This document shows, in pieces, positions 1-8,457 of a DNA stretch of 57,999 bases. Below the pieces are notes generated by a model. It did not search any database and was not told the origin of the DNA. It saw nothing but the letters and a program-made list of their open reading frames with translations. Source of the DNA: an uncultured Candidatus Actinomarina sp. (GTDB lineage Bacteria > Actinomycetota > Acidimicrobiia > Actinomarinales > Actinomarinaceae); contig CABYIX010000007.1 in the NCBI GenBank assembly GCA_902519215.1, positions 1 to 57,999 of the forward strand, in the 5' to 3' direction. Position 1 is the first letter of the stretch, and each line of letters opens with the position of its first letter. Made by a program: the position numbers and the translations under genes.

Positions 1-84
1 AAACTAAATAATAAAAGAAATATAAAAAGTTTTTTCATAAGATTATTCTAAAATTTGTGTGATTATTGTTAGTTTAATTTCAAT

Positions 85-411
85 TTACCTAGAAATGAAT
101 TTGCCTTCTTTATCAGTAAATTTACCCATAACAATCATTATCAAATCAATAAGAGTCCATATTCCAAAGAATCCGAAAGTTAATAAATGTAAAATGCCAG
201 TGCCTGTTTTGCCTACATAAAATCTATGAATACCAAGGACGCCAACAAATAAGCATAACAGCAATGTAACAAGCCAAGTATTGTCAGTTGTTAGTCCTGT
301 TAATTCATTACTATTTAAAAGTTGTTCTTTCTTTTTATCAAAATCTTCTTGTGTAATTACACGATCATCTAATAGTTTTTTATATTTTGCTAACTCTTCT
401 GCATTACTCAT
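85..411 (-). CDS. TM2-domain membrane protein with SHOCT-like N-terminus
   Basis: 108 residues. Residues about 5-32 ([21 protein letters not shown] and on) look like the short SHOCT oligomerisation helix pair. From about residue 44 a TM2 domain follows: a first membrane helix ([21 protein letters not shown]), a short turn with the family's G-x-HRFY-x-G signature, and a second helix ending near residue 95. TM2 proteins are small inner-membrane proteins of unknown biochemical role. The call rests on the HRFYVGK and [10 protein letters not shown] motifs. The gene stands alone on the minus strand; a tRNA-Val fragment lies about 100 bases upstream. Family assignment is firm, function unknown. Confidence 0.85.
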   Translation of the reverse strand: MSNAEELAKYKKLLDDRVITQEDFDKKKEQLLNSNELTGLTTDNTWLVTLLLCLFVGVLGIHRFYVGKTGTGILHLLTFGFFGIWTLIDLIMIVMGKFTDKEGKFISR

Positions 412-513
412 ATGTCTTATGCTACCAAAAAGAATAAATTATGTTTTTCAATAATTTGCAGACTTAGTGTGAGCTTGAGTGGTTTTTTTGTGGGTTGATT
501 TCTGAAAAACCCC

Positions 514-563
514 TGTGGGCGCTACAGGATTTGTACCTGTGACTTCTTCCTTGTAAGGGAAGC
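514..563 (-). pseudogene. 3' fragment of tRNA-Val (UAC)
   Basis: On the minus strand this contains an intact anticodon arm (5-bp stem CTTCC/GGAAG, loop CTTACAA, anticodon TAC), variable loop, a perfect T arm (ACAGG/CCTGT) and the 3' acceptor strand AGCGCCC followed by ACA. The matching 5' acceptor strand (GGGCGCT) and D arm are missing: the sequence upstream of the anticodon stem is AT-rich and unrelated. It cannot fold as a tRNA. A 3' tRNA half of this kind is what tyrosine-recombinase integration at a tRNA leaves behind (att remnant). That origin is inference; no integrase is seen in the window. Confidence 0.75.
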
Positions 564-609
564 TTTCAGTAATAAAACATATTATGATTTACATAAGAGA
601 AGGAGTTAT

Positions 610-891
610 ATGAAATATGTTGTAAACACTATTTGGAAACACCCTAATGATATAAATTGGGACAATATGAAAGAAGGTTTAGAACGCCTTAAAGATGACG
701 AAGGTTCAGCTGAAGAAGTAACGTGGTATGAAATAGATTCAAAAACGCATGGTTCTGTAGCTGTCTATAGCTCAGAAGAAAACTATGAATCATACAAATC
801 AAAACTAGAAGAGTATAGAAAAGATGCAACTGATGAAATCGGAGCAGTAATAGAGTATGAATTTATGGGCAACGTAAAAGCAAATTTATAA
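610..891 (+). CDS. Small acidic protein, possible dimeric alpha-beta barrel fold
   Basis: 93 residues, not recognised with certainty. A good Shine-Dalgarno (AGAAGGAG) precedes the ATG, so the start is secure. The alternation of beta-like segments (KYVVNTIWKH, VTWYEIDSKTHGSVAVYSS, IGAVIEYEFMG) with helical stretches (MKEGLERLKDDEG, YESYKSKLEEYRKDA) resembles the dimeric alpha-beta barrel (ABM/EthD-like) fold of small monooxygenases and stress proteins. It is followed after 20 bases by another candidate of the same fold, suggesting a two-gene unit. No catalytic residues can be assigned. Confidence 0.6.
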   Translation: MKYVVNTIWKHPNDINWDNMKEGLERLKDDEGSAEEVTWYEIDSKTHGSVAVYSSEENYESYKSKLEEYRKDATDEIGAVIEYEFMGNVKANL

Positions 892-911
892 ACTTACTTA
901 AAGGAGTAGTT

Positions 912-1286
912 ATGGAATTACATAAAAATAGTGGAGAATTGAGAGTTATCATAGATGTAAGTTATTCATCTGCAGAGGAATTTATAGATTTTATAGAGAA
1001 TGAACAGTGTCAGTTTATTGAAAGCCTAGGGGTTGAAGGTCTTAAAAAATTTGAATGGTATGTTGATGTGGAATCAAATACAGCAACACTTATTGAGGAA
1101 TTTGATAATGCTGACAGTTTTAAAGAAATTGCGACAAAAGCAATAGGTACTCCAGTCAATCTAAAATTTCGTGAAATAACTAACTTTGACAATATGACAA
1201 TTTTAGGTGATGTATCAGATGAAATGAGGGAGAATTTATCTGCTATGGGTCCAAAAATAAAAACTTACAAAGCTGGGCTTAATTAA
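912..1286 (+). CDS. ABM-like small protein
   Basis: 124 residues with a clear ribosome site (AAAGGAG) upstream. The segment TATLIEEFDNADSFKEIATKA is typical of antibiotic-biosynthesis-monooxygenase-like dimeric alpha-beta barrel proteins, where a strand carrying 'EEF' is followed by a helix. The N-terminal part (RVIIDVSYSSAEEFIDFIEN) looks like a first strand-helix unit. It is probably co-transcribed with the 93-residue protein just upstream (20-base gap). No function beyond the fold is supportable. Confidence 0.55.
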   Translation: MELHKNSGELRVIIDVSYSSAEEFIDFIENEQCQFIESLGVEGLKKFEWYVDVESNTATLIEEFDNADSFKEIATKAIGTPVNLKFREITNFDNMTILGDVSDEMRENLSAMGPKIKTYKAGLN

Positions 1287-1313
1287 TAAAACAAGTATCA
1301 CTACAATGCTTAC

Positions 1314-1706
1314 ATGCAAGGTAAATCAAAAGCACGTTTAACCATACGTAGGTTTTTTGCATTATTCTTTCTTTCTACAGTTATATTTGGAATTTTTACT
1401 GATATTTCATCAGGAAATATAGAGGATACACTTGGTGGATCAGTTGTTGGTTTTTTTATTGTTTATTTGTTATGGAGAAAACCTAAATCTATTAAAGAAG
1501 AAACTAATGAGGAAACTATTGCAATAGATAATGAATTTAATGAACATTCAATTCCTTTTGAAGAGGAACTCGATATAGTTGATTTCTCATATGAATCAGA
1601 AAACATAGATCCACAGAATGCAATACCAAACAATAAACTTAATCCAATTAAAGATAAGGAAAGTATTTTCTCTAGAATTTTTAGAGGAAGAACTGAGAGA
1701 TATTAA
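1314..1706 (+). CDS. Hypothetical membrane protein with acidic cytoplasmic tail
   Basis: 130 residues. A basic N-terminus (MQGKSKARLTIRR) is followed by a hydrophobic helix (FFALFFLSTVIFGIF), a short loop and a second helix (VVGFFIVYLLW). A charged, low-complexity tail from about residue 57 to the end is rich in Glu, Asn and Ile. The layout is a two-helix hairpin with both ends in the cytoplasm. It lies 27 bases after the ABM-like gene and may share its transcript. No family is recognised. Confidence 0.55.
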   Translation: MQGKSKARLTIRRFFALFFLSTVIFGIFTDISSGNIEDTLGGSVVGFFIVYLLWRKPKSIKEETNEETIAIDNEFNEHSIPFEEELDIVDFSYESENIDPQNAIPNNKLNPIKDKESIFSRIFRGRTERY

Positions 1707-1829
1707 TTTAGAAAGAGGAGCTCAGACAGAGAACTCCCCCTTCAATATACTTACTTTGCTAGATGTATAAACAAAATAAGTAAACTTATAGTAATTAGCA
1801 GTTGTTCTTAACGTTATAAGTAATATTAT

Positions 1830-2399
1830 TTATTTACTTATTATTTTGTCTTCAATAAAACTATATATTTTATCTTCTATACCCTCTAGCTTTACAACTA
1901 ATTCAGAATTGTTTTTACCTTTTTCTTTAAATATTGGCACCATTGCGTTCCATATGCCTTCACCTTTATATCTAGAATATAGTGATGCTGCTACATGCAA
2001 AGCTATTGTTACGTAACTTAAAAATGCAGAGAATTCATGCAAAGCAATAGCAGCTTGCATACCTGGAATATCTGCAGCCAACAATCCTGCTATCAATAAA
2101 CCTGTAGTTGGCAACATTATTAAACTAAAGTAAACAAGCCTATGTGTTACTTTTGCTATGAATAAATGACCTTTGCGCATTTGATCATGTGCACCAAGAA
2201 GTGTCTTTACATCTTTCATATAAAAATATCTAAGTAAAACAATAACTAAAAATACAATTGCAAAAAATATTTCAAAATTAAGTAGAGATACATCTTCAAG
2301 TTCTTCAAGCTCATCAACTTGCTTGAATATTCCATAGGCATATAGAACAGTAAAAGTCCAGTGGGTAAATTTAGCTAAAGGTGTATGAGAATTTTCCAT
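1830..2399 (-). CDS. Cytochrome b561-family membrane protein
   Basis: 189 residues. Four His residues at positions expected for two b-type haems are visible: H13 (KFTHW), H86 (VTHRLVY), H121 (LHEFSAF) and H135 (ALHVAAS). Hydrophobic helices run at about 12-24, 42-60, 84-107 and 117-142. This is the arrangement of bacterial cytochrome b561 (CybB-like), which moves electrons from quinol or superoxide across the inner membrane. A charged tail from about residue 145 is cytoplasmic. The gene stands alone; its 185-base upstream region holds two hairpins described separately. Confidence 0.8.
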   Translation of the reverse strand: MENSHTPLAKFTHWTFTVLYAYGIFKQVDELEELEDVSLLNFEIFFAIVFLVIVLLRYFYMKDVKTLLGAHDQMRKGHLFIAKVTHRLVYFSLIMLPTTGLLIAGLLAADIPGMQAAIALHEFSAFLSYVTIALHVAASLYSRYKGEGIWNAMVPIFKEKGKNNSELVVKLEGIEDKIYSFIEDKIISK

Positions 2400-2449
2400 T
2401 TAATAAATAATACAATTTAACAAGAAAATTGGAAATAATATTTTTAAAA

Positions 2450-2521
2450 GATAAGAGGGTTCCCATCCTGGAGAAACCCCTTATCCAAATTAGCTATTTA
2501 AATTCCTCAAAATAGATAGCT
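2450..2521. other. Two intergenic hairpins in a divergent promoter region
   Basis: The first hairpin spans 2450-2485. GATAAG, a bulged A and GGGTT pair with AACCC and CTTATC around a 13-base loop, giving 11 base pairs and unusually GC-rich for this genome. The second is AGCTAT (2492-2497) with ATAGCT (2516-2521). They sit between the cytochrome b561 gene (minus) and a hydrolase gene (plus). On the minus strand the first lies 51-86 bases upstream of the cytochrome start and is followed by TCTTTT, so it could be a leader attenuator. Neither is a known riboswitch that I recognise. Confidence 0.45.
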
Positions 2522-2584
2522 GTTTAAATATTAATATTTTTTACTATTTACCTTCTAATTATTTATATTAAATAAAGTAAAATT

Positions 2585-3949
2585 ATGAACTTTTTTGATA
2601 TTGCTATTATTCTTCTTGCTTTTGAATTAGTTTTTAAAAAATTTATTACAGAAAGAGTATTTGTTATATCTTTAGTTCTCTCTTCTATTTCAGCATTTAT
2701 ACAAGTTTTAGTAGTTGGATATAAATGGCAGTATATGCCTATATATATAATTATCTTGTCTTCTGCTATTGGTCACACTTTTGGTTTCAAATTTACAAGC
2801 AAAGTTTTTAAAGCTTTCTCATTTATGATTTTTTTTACTTTATTTATTGCTTCAACTTTACTTATTTATTTTCTTCCAATACCTGAATTTACAATTGATA
2901 ATAAAATTTATTCTGTAGGATATGAAGAAATACTTATATCAGTTGATAACAGGGAGCAACCAAAAGCTTTTTATGAATTAAGTAACTTAAATCCAAGTGG
3001 AAATAGGGAATTACTTGTTGATCTTTATTATCCAAGTGATGGTGAATCTTCTTCTATTCAACTTTTTAAAGACTCTCCATCAAACTGGGGTGAAACAGTA
3101 GTTAAGTATTTAAATCGTACTTGGGGTATTAATATTCCAACTTTTTTATTAAGCCATTTAAATTTATCTTATTTTGACTTAGCTACAGATGCTAAGAAGA
3201 TTGATGAGAAATTCCCTGTAGTAGTTTATACACACGGATGGGCAGGTGAGAAAATATTTGCGACAGATCAGTTACTAACCATTGCTTCACAAGGATATGT
3301 TGTGATTGCAATAGACCACACTGGATTATCTATGTTTACTGAGTTACCTAGTGGCACAATATTTAATACAGGCTCTACAGAAGCTTCTTCAAAAGTTTTT
3401 GATGTTATGTATGAAATGTCAATTGATATTGAGAATACACTTGTGTACTTAAATAAAAATAATCTAGTAAGTGATTTATCGATAATAAATATTATTGGAC
3501 ATTCAACTGGAGGAGGATCTGCGCATTTATATTGCTTAAGGAACGAATGTGAAACATTAGTGTTGCAAGATCCATTTTTTGTACCAGTCATTTCCGAATA
3601 CGGAGGGATTGTTCTATCATCTCCAACTTATTTTATATACAGCGAAGATTGGTACAGAGGAAATGAAGATATCAACGAAATGTCAGAAATTGAGGTATAT
3701 AGAAATTATTTAACTAGCTCGTATGTTGGATCCACTTCTGAAAAATATGCTAAAGGGTTTTACCTAACTGACTCAGCACATTATGACTTTGTAGCATTTG
3801 GAGCTATTAGTCCACTAACAAAATATACATTTTTAAAAGGAAGTATTGACTATACGGACTCATTAAAAGCAAATAATAGATTTAATTTAGAAGCTTTGAG
3901 ACAATCTGAAATAACAACAGACAACTTAATAATACAAATTGAAAAATAA
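2585..3949 (+). CDS. Membrane-anchored alpha/beta hydrolase, PAF-acetylhydrolase-like
   Basis: 454 residues. The first about 105 residues contain three to four hydrophobic helices, so the catalytic domain is membrane-tethered. The hydrolase domain begins near residue 140. It carries the oxyanion strand PVVVYTHGWAGEK, an 'AIDHTG' segment and the nucleophile elbow GHSTGG with Ser307, and a C-terminal His candidate in 'DSAHYDFV'. The pattern (VVVYTHG ... IDH ... GHSTGG) is that of platelet-activating-factor acetylhydrolase and related esterases. The substrate is unknown. The 3' end overlaps the following alkyltransferase gene by 11 bases, implying co-translation. Confidence 0.75.
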   Translation: MNFFDIAIILLAFELVFKKFITERVFVISLVLSSISAFIQVLVVGYKWQYMPIYIIILSSAIGHTFGFKFTSKVFKAFSFMIFFTLFIASTLLIYFLPIPEFTIDNKIYSVGYEEILISVDNREQPKAFYELSNLNPSGNRELLVDLYYPSDGESSSIQLFKDSPSNWGETVVKYLNRTWGINIPTFLLSHLNLSYFDLATDAKKIDEKFPVVVYTHGWAGEKIFATDQLLTIASQGYVVIAIDHTGLSMFTELPSGTIFNTGSTEASSKVFDVMYEMSIDIENTLVYLNKNNLVSDLSIINIIGHSTGGGSAHLYCLRNECETLVLQDPFFVPVISEYGGIVLSSPTYFIYSEDWYRGNEDINEMSEIEVYRNYLTSSYVGSTSEKYAKGFYLTDSAHYDFVAFGAISPLTKYTFLKGSIDYTDSLKANNRFNLEALRQSEITTDNLIIQIEK

Positions 3950-4232
3950 ATTATTAAAAAATATAGAAGGTACGAATTTTCAAATTCAAGTATGGTCAGA
4001 AATTTCTAAAATTCCATTTGGAAAAACTAAAACATATAAAGAAATAGCTATATCAATAGGGAAACCAAACAGTGCTAGAGCAGTGGCGAATGCTTGTGGT
4101 AAAAATCCATATCCCATAGATATTCCATGTCACAGAGTTATTAGATCAGATGGTAATATAGGTGGATATAGCGGTGAAGGTGGGATTAAAAAGAAAATGC
4201 AATTACTAAAGTCAGAGAACTTTAAGTTTTAA
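3939..4232 (+). CDS. Methylated-DNA-[protein]-cysteine methyltransferase, C-terminal domain only
   Basis: 97 residues starting at a TTG inside the preceding gene. It contains only the DNA-binding/active-site domain of Ogt/AGT: FQIQVWSEISKIPFGKTKTY, the helix-turn-helix with the arginine finger (SARAVANACGKNP), and the acceptor motif PCHRVI followed by GNIGGYSGEGG. The nucleophilic Cys is present, so it should be a direct-repair suicide enzyme and not a Cys-less Atl protein. The usual N-terminal domain (about 60-80 residues) is missing, as in other short family members. Its end overlaps typA tail-to-tail by 11 bases. Confidence 0.85.
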   Translation: MKNKLLKNIEGTNFQIQVWSEISKIPFGKTKTYKEIAISIGKPNSARAVANACGKNPYPIDIPCHRVIRSDGNIGGYSGEGGIKKKMQLLKSENFKF

Positions 4233-6012
4233 CGTTTAAATCAGATTTTCTTAATCTTATAGTTTCTGGAGTTACTTCTACAAATTCGTCATCACTAATA
4301 AATTCTAAACATTGATCAAGAGACATCAATTGAGGTGGTCTTAAAGGTACCGTATCATCAGAACCTGATGCACGATGATTTGTAAGTTTTTTTTCTTTAG
4401 TTATATTAACAACTAAGTCACCATCATTATTTCTCTCACCAACAATCATTCCTTTATAAACCATTGTTCCAGGTGGTACAAATAAAATACCTCTGTCAAC
4501 CATTGCTAAACTAGCATAAGTTGTTACCTTTCCATCTCGATCAGAAACAAGTACACCAGAAGTTCTTTGTAGGATATCCCCAAACCAAGACTTATAGGAA
4601 TCAAAAAGTGTGTTCATAATTCCAGAACCTCTTGTTTCTGTTAAGAACTGATTTCTGAAACCAATAAGACCTCTTGAAGGAATTTCAAATTCTAATGTTG
4701 CTCTACCAAAACCATTATTCATCAAGCTAGTCATCTTCCCTTTTCTACTTGATAAATTTTTAGTAACTGTCCCAACATATTCATCAGGAATATCTATATA
4801 AACATTTTCTACTGGTTCATGAATTTGATTATCTTTTTCAATAGTTATAACCTCAGGTCTTGAAACCATAAATTCATATCCCTCTCGTCTCATAGTTTCG
4901 ATTAAGACAGCCATTTGTAACTCGCCTCTACCCTTTACTTCGAATACATCCGTTTTATCAGTAAGGGATACGTGTAGAGAAACATTGCTTAAAACTTCTT
5001 TTTCTAATCTTTCGATTATGTTTCTTGAAGTTACATATTTACCTTCTCTGCCTGCAAATGGGGAATTGTTTACATGAAAAAATATTGATACTGTTGGCTG
5101 ATCAATTGTAATCCTTGGAAGAGGTTTTGGATTTTCATTATCAGATAAGGTATCGCCAATATTTACATCTTCAATTCCTGCAACTGCGATAATATCACCT
5201 GATTCAAGAGTATCCACACTAACCCTATCTAATCCATTAAATGTATATAGTGCTGAAAGTTTTATGTTATTTATAATATTTTCTTCAGTACATAAACTAT
5301 ATTTTTCATTTATATTCAAGGCACCACTGTCTAAACGACCTATTGCTACCTGCCCAACATATGAATCATAAGATAAATTAGTTACAAGAAATTGTGTAGC
5401 AGCTTCATCAGATGTGTTTGGACCTTCAAAATAATTTGTAATTAATTCAAATAAAGGAGTGAGGTCCTGAGGATTGTCTTTAAGGTCTCTTACAGCTATA
5501 CCGTCTTTTGCATTTGTATAGATAATTGGAAATTCAATTTGATCATCGTTTGCATCTAAATCAATGAATAAGTCATACGTTTCCTGAACAACTTCATCAA
5601 CCCTTGCATCAGGCTTATCAATCTTATTTATAACTAATACAACTGGAAGTTTTTTTTCTAATGCCTTTTTTAACACAAATCTAGTTTGAGGTAATGGTCC
5701 CTCGCTAGAATCAACCAATAATAGAACTCCATCAACAAGATTTAAACTTCTTTCAACTTCACCACCAAAATCAGCATGTCCGGGTGTATCAACAATATTT
5801 ATTTTTATATCTTCATATTGAATTGCAGTATTTTTTGATGTTATGGTTATTCCACGTTCTTTCTCTAAATCACTAGAATCCATAACTCTTTCTTCGATTA
5901 CAGCATGATCACTAAAAGTACCACTTTGCTTAAGAAGACCATCAACTAAAGTAGTTTTACCATGATCAACGTGAGCAATTATTGCAATGTTTCTAATATT
6001 ATCTTTTGACAT
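4222..6012 (-). CDS. typA: Ribosome-binding GTPase TypA/BipA
   Basis: 596 residues, close to the usual length of about 605. GTPase motifs are in order: G1 [10 protein letters not shown] (residues about 14-23), G2 ERGITI, G3 [13 protein letters not shown]4 NKIDKPDAR and a G5-like TNAKDG. A beta-barrel domain, EF-G domain III/V-like segments and the TypA-specific C-terminal domain ([18 protein letters not shown] and on) follow. The protein binds 70S ribosomes near the A site and helps 50S assembly and stress or cold adaptation. Upstream on the same strand, 52 bases away, is a 37-residue basic ORF that may be in the same transcript. Confidence 0.97.
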   Translation of the reverse strand: MSKDNIRNIAIIAHVDHGKTTLVDGLLKQSGTFSDHAVIEERVMDSSDLEKERGITITSKNTAIQYEDIKINIVDTPGHADFGGEVERSLNLVDGVLLLVDSSEGPLPQTRFVLKKALEKKLPVVLVINKIDKPDARVDEVVQETYDLFIDLDANDDQIEFPIIYTNAKDGIAVRDLKDNPQDLTPLFELITNYFEGPNTSDEAATQFLVTNLSYDSYVGQVAIGRLDSGALNINEKYSLCTEENIINNIKLSALYTFNGLDRVSVDTLESGDIIAVAGIEDVNIGDTLSDNENPKPLPRITIDQPTVSIFFHVNNSPFAGREGKYVTSRNIIERLEKEVLSNVSLHVSLTDKTDVFEVKGRGELQMAVLIETMRREGYEFMVSRPEVITIEKDNQIHEPVENVYIDIPDEYVGTVTKNLSSRKGKMTSLMNNGFGRATLEFEIPSRGLIGFRNQFLTETRGSGIMNTLFDSYKSWFGDILQRTSGVLVSDRDGKVTTYASLAMVDRGILFVPPGTMVYKGMIVGERNNDGDLVVNITKEKKLTNHRASGSDDTVPLRPPQLMSLDQCLEFISDDEFVEVTPETIRLRKSDLNVKT

Positions 6013-6064
6013 AAGAAAGTAAGTATATCTGGAATAGAAGTTATAAATTAAAAAGTATTTTTAT

Positions 6065-6178
6065 TTACTTACGTTTACCTGTTCTGCCTGTTCTGTAATC
6101 TAATCGGCCTCTACGTTTTAGCATATGTTTCTTTTTACGTGCTTGCCTTCTAAGTTCAGTTACAGATATTTCTTCCAT
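6065..6178 (-). CDS. 37-residue highly basic small protein
   Basis: A small ORF reading MEEISVTELRRQARKKKHML and on, ending in RTGRTGKRK. About 40 percent of residues are Lys or Arg and there are no hydrophobic stretches. Such composition fits a small ribosomal or rRNA-binding protein, and the next gene downstream on the strand is the ribosome GTPase typA. It does not match the actinobacterial bS22 or bL37 sequences as I remember them. No obvious Shine-Dalgarno is present. Coding potential is supported by codon-like bias and composition only. Confidence 0.55.
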   Translation of the reverse strand: MEEISVTELRRQARKKKHMLKRRGRLDYRTGRTGKRK

Positions 6179-6207
6179 ACATCTATTTTACTGTTATTGT
6201 TATCTAT

Positions 6208-6261
6208 AGGTAATAAGCCTGTTACCTCAAAAAAAGAGTTCGGGAAACTGGGCTCTTTTTT
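6208..6261. terminator. Tandem hairpins with bidirectional intrinsic terminator
   Basis: The first hairpin is AGGTAA (6208-6213) with TTACCT (6222-6227) around an 8-base loop. The second, 6230-6261, is a 12-bp stem AAAAAAGAGTTC / GGGCTCTTTTTT (two G-T pairs) with loop GGGAAACT, giving a U-tract on both strands. The adjacent genes diverge from here (typA side on minus, aldo/keto reductase side on plus), so there is no obvious upstream gene for it to terminate. It may be a leader attenuator for the minus-strand unit, or the end of an antisense or small RNA on the plus strand. Confidence 0.6.
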
Positions 6262-6442
6262 GCATTTGTTATATTGTTTATTTTAAAATTATGAAGTGAT
6301 AAATAAAATTCTTTTACAATTTGGTCTGTATTACAAGTATGACAGACTATGGATTACTAAGCGTTTACCTAAATTTATATGGGGCGTATTAATATTATTG
6401 GCATTTAGAAATTTTTATTTGTACCAGTTGTAAAATTAATAT

Positions 6443-6523
6443 ATGAAACCAAGAAGAATTATTTTATTAAGCTTTATTCTCCTAATACCTTTACTTTCTG
6501 GATTACTTTACCTACTGTATTAA
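6443..6523 (+). CDS. Possible 26-residue single-helix membrane peptide
   Basis: ATG at 6443 opens MKPRRIILLSFILLIPLLSG and on, 26 residues that form one hydrophobic helix with a positively charged N-terminus. It ends 4 bases before the aldo/keto reductase start, which fits a leader or co-translated peptide. There is no strong ribosome site. The evidence is only the composition and the tight spacing, so this could be chance. The remaining sequence between 6262 and 6442 shows nothing else I can support. Confidence 0.3.
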   Translation: MKPRRIILLSFILLIPLLSGLLYLLY

Positions 6524-6527
6524 AAAT

Positions 6528-7430
6528 ATGAAAATTAACAACAATCAGATAATACCCCGCATAGGTCTTGGAACTTACAATATGAATTCACAAGAAGCTG
6601 AAGAAATGTCTTATGCTGCTATTAATTACGGATACAGACATATCGATACAGCAGCAGTGTATAGGAATGAGGATGGAGTCGGTAAAGCACTAAAGAGGAT
6701 TTTTTCAGATACAGATCTAAATCGAGAAGATATAACAATTACTACAAAACTATGGCCTGGTGGTTTAGTAAAGGTAGATCGTATAAAAAATAGAGAAGGA
6801 ACAATTAAATCTCTAGATAAAAGTCTCAGAAATCTTGATATAGATTACGCTGATTTATACCTCATTCACTCCCCCCATGGTAAAAGTAAGAGATTAGATC
6901 AGTGGGAAACATTATTATCGCAACAAGAACAAGGTAGTGTAAAAAATATTGGTGTATCTAATTGGGGTATTAACCATATTGAAGAATTGAATGAAAAAGG
7001 ATATCCACTACCCTCAGCGAACCAGATAGAACTTCATCCCTGGTCACAGAAACCAGAACTAGTTGAGTATCTAAAAGAAAAAGGAATCGATATTATTGCA
7101 TATAGTAGTCTTGTACCTTTATCAACTTGGAGACACAAAGATGGTGAGAATAGTTTAAAAACTGATCAAATGTATCAAGACAGTAAAGATTTAGAGTCAC
7201 CTTTTAAAAAATTAGCATCTCAATATAGTGTTACAGAAGCTCAAATCCTTCTTAAATGGGCTCTCCAACATGGGTATGCAATACTTCCAAAAAGTATACA
7301 AATAGAACGTATGAAAGATAACTTTGACCTTAAATTCACTATAAGTGAAAAAGATATGACACTAATCAATCAACTAGACCGTGGAGGTAGTGTAACTTGG
7401 GAATACGGAGATCCTTTAGCGATTCAATAA
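6528..7430 (+). CDS. Aldo/keto reductase (2,5-diketo-D-gluconate reductase type)
   Basis: 300 residues forming a TIM-barrel NADPH-dependent carbonyl reductase. The catalytic tetrad is visible: Asp40, Tyr45, Lys74 and His114 (YRHIDTAAVYRNE; TTKLWP; LYLIHSP). The family signatures IGVSNW and the cofactor-side motif (PKSIQIERMKDNF) near residue 260-270 are intact. It is closest to the AKR5-like group of small-substrate reductases. The substrate cannot be told. The gene stands alone, with convergent neighbour 7449-7694. Confidence 0.92.
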   Translation: MKINNNQIIPRIGLGTYNMNSQEAEEMSYAAINYGYRHIDTAAVYRNEDGVGKALKRIFSDTDLNREDITITTKLWPGGLVKVDRIKNREGTIKSLDKSLRNLDIDYADLYLIHSPHGKSKRLDQWETLLSQQEQGSVKNIGVSNWGINHIEELNEKGYPLPSANQIELHPWSQKPELVEYLKEKGIDIIAYSSLVPLSTWRHKDGENSLKTDQMYQDSKDLESPFKKLASQYSVTEAQILLKWALQHGYAILPKSIQIERMKDNFDLKFTISEKDMTLINQLDRGGSVTWEYGDPLAIQ

Positions 7431-7448
7431 TTATTAATATAAAATTAA

Positions 7449-7694
7449 TCACATAAGTTTGAAATATTTTAAGATTCTAAGTGCAAATATTACAATTAGA
7501 AAAAAAGCGATACCAGCTGAAACAATTTGTAAAACACTAACCCCTGGTGGCATCAAAGTAATGGTATAAAGAACTGGAAATACAGCTAACAAAACTAATT
7601 GTAAAATAATTGTAGAAGATTTATTTTCATCAGTATCTTCCTTCTTAAGAAATCGTTGAAAATACTTAGCAATTATCTTAATAAAAAGCTCCAC
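7449..7694 (-). CDS. Small two-helix membrane protein
   Basis: 81 residues. An amphipathic, basic N-terminus (MELFIKIIAKYFQRFLKKED) is followed by two hydrophobic helices at about residues 29-47 and 53-74, and a basic end (RILKYFKLM). The pattern suggests a small inner-membrane protein with both ends inside. No family is recognised. It converges on the aldo/keto reductase with an 18-base gap. Confidence 0.5.
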   Translation of the reverse strand: MELFIKIIAKYFQRFLKKEDTDENKSSTIILQLVLLAVFPVLYTITLMPPGVSVLQIVSAGIAFFLIVIFALRILKYFKLM

Positions 7695-7804
7695 TTAAAT
7701 TTCCTTAAGGTTATTGAAAATCAAATTCATAATTTTATATCTTAATGAATAAATCTTAAAAATAATGATTATTGGTAAATAAAGATAAGCAATAAAGTTA
7801 CATT

Positions 7805-8248
7805 ATGAAGAATGTTAAAACACTTAATGATTTAGATATTTTAATAACCAATTTTATGTCTCGTTGGGGTATTACATTATTGAGGTATTCTTTAGGAATA
7901 ATTTATATTTGGTTTGGTATTTTAAAACCTTTTGGATTAAGCCCTGCGCAAGAGTTAGTAGAAAATACTGTTTATTGGTTTAAAGACCCTTCTGATTTTG
8001 TACCAATTTTAGGATGGTGGGAAGTAGTTATTGGTTTAACAATGTGCATAAAACCATTAATAAGATTTTCTATACTACTTTTGTTTATACAGATGCCCGG
8101 TACATTTCTACCACTAATTCTTTTACCTGAAGTATGTTTTACAAGTTTTCCTTTTGGATTAACTGTAGAAGGACAATATATTGTAAAAAATTTAATTATA
8201 ATTTCAGCAGCTATTGTTGTTGGATCTACAGTACGCGATAAAAATTAA
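7805..8248 (+). CDS. DoxX/DUF417-like membrane protein
   Basis: 147 residues with four predicted helices, at about 23-42, 68-80, 83-105 and 122-140. The motifs 'GIIYIWFGILKPFG' in helix 1 and 'TVEGQYIVKNLIIISAAIVVG' near the end match the DoxX superfamily, whose members couple membrane redox or thiol stress functions. A specific role is not assignable. A second small membrane ORF follows after 8 bases and is probably co-transcribed. The neighbouring minus-strand gene is a type II NADH dehydrogenase. Confidence 0.7.
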   Translation: MKNVKTLNDLDILITNFMSRWGITLLRYSLGIIYIWFGILKPFGLSPAQELVENTVYWFKDPSDFVPILGWWEVVIGLTMCIKPLIRFSILLLFIQMPGTFLPLILLPEVCFTSFPFGLTVEGQYIVKNLIIISAAIVVGSTVRDKN

Positions 8249-8256
8249 TTTCAATA

Positions 8257-8457
8257 ATGATTTATGTGCTAATAATTACGGCTTTAATAATTGTTAGTTT
8301 TACAAATTCAATTAACAAGATACAAGAAAAAAAATATATAAGCGATACAGAAAATTTCATTCTTAATAATTACAAACTTATATTTGGAACTATTTTCTTA
8401 ATATTCTTTTTACTTTTTTGGAGATATAGCTGTTTCTTTTTAGAATTTAATTGTTAG
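8257..8457 (+). CDS. Small two-helix membrane protein
   Basis: 66 residues: helix 1 (MIYVLIITALIIVSF), a polar loop (about residues 17-40) and helix 2 (LIFGTIFLIFFLLFW), ending in a Cys-containing tail. It sits 8 bases downstream of the DoxX-like gene, suggesting one transcript. Its end overlaps the convergent ndh gene by 11 bases. It is not recognised; coding is supported by ORF length and spacing only. Confidence 0.45.
   Translation: MIYVLIITALIIVSFTNSINKIQEKKYISDTENFILNNYKLIFGTIFLIFFLLFWRYSCFFLEFNC

Noticed and set aside
1713-1744. Possible terminator GGAG...CTCC after the small membrane gene
   Set aside because: Only four base pairs, a 13-base loop and no T-run; too weak to call.
6341-6394. 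17-codon ORF starting ATGACAGAC
   Set aside because: Very short, no ribosome site, no features; most likely chance.
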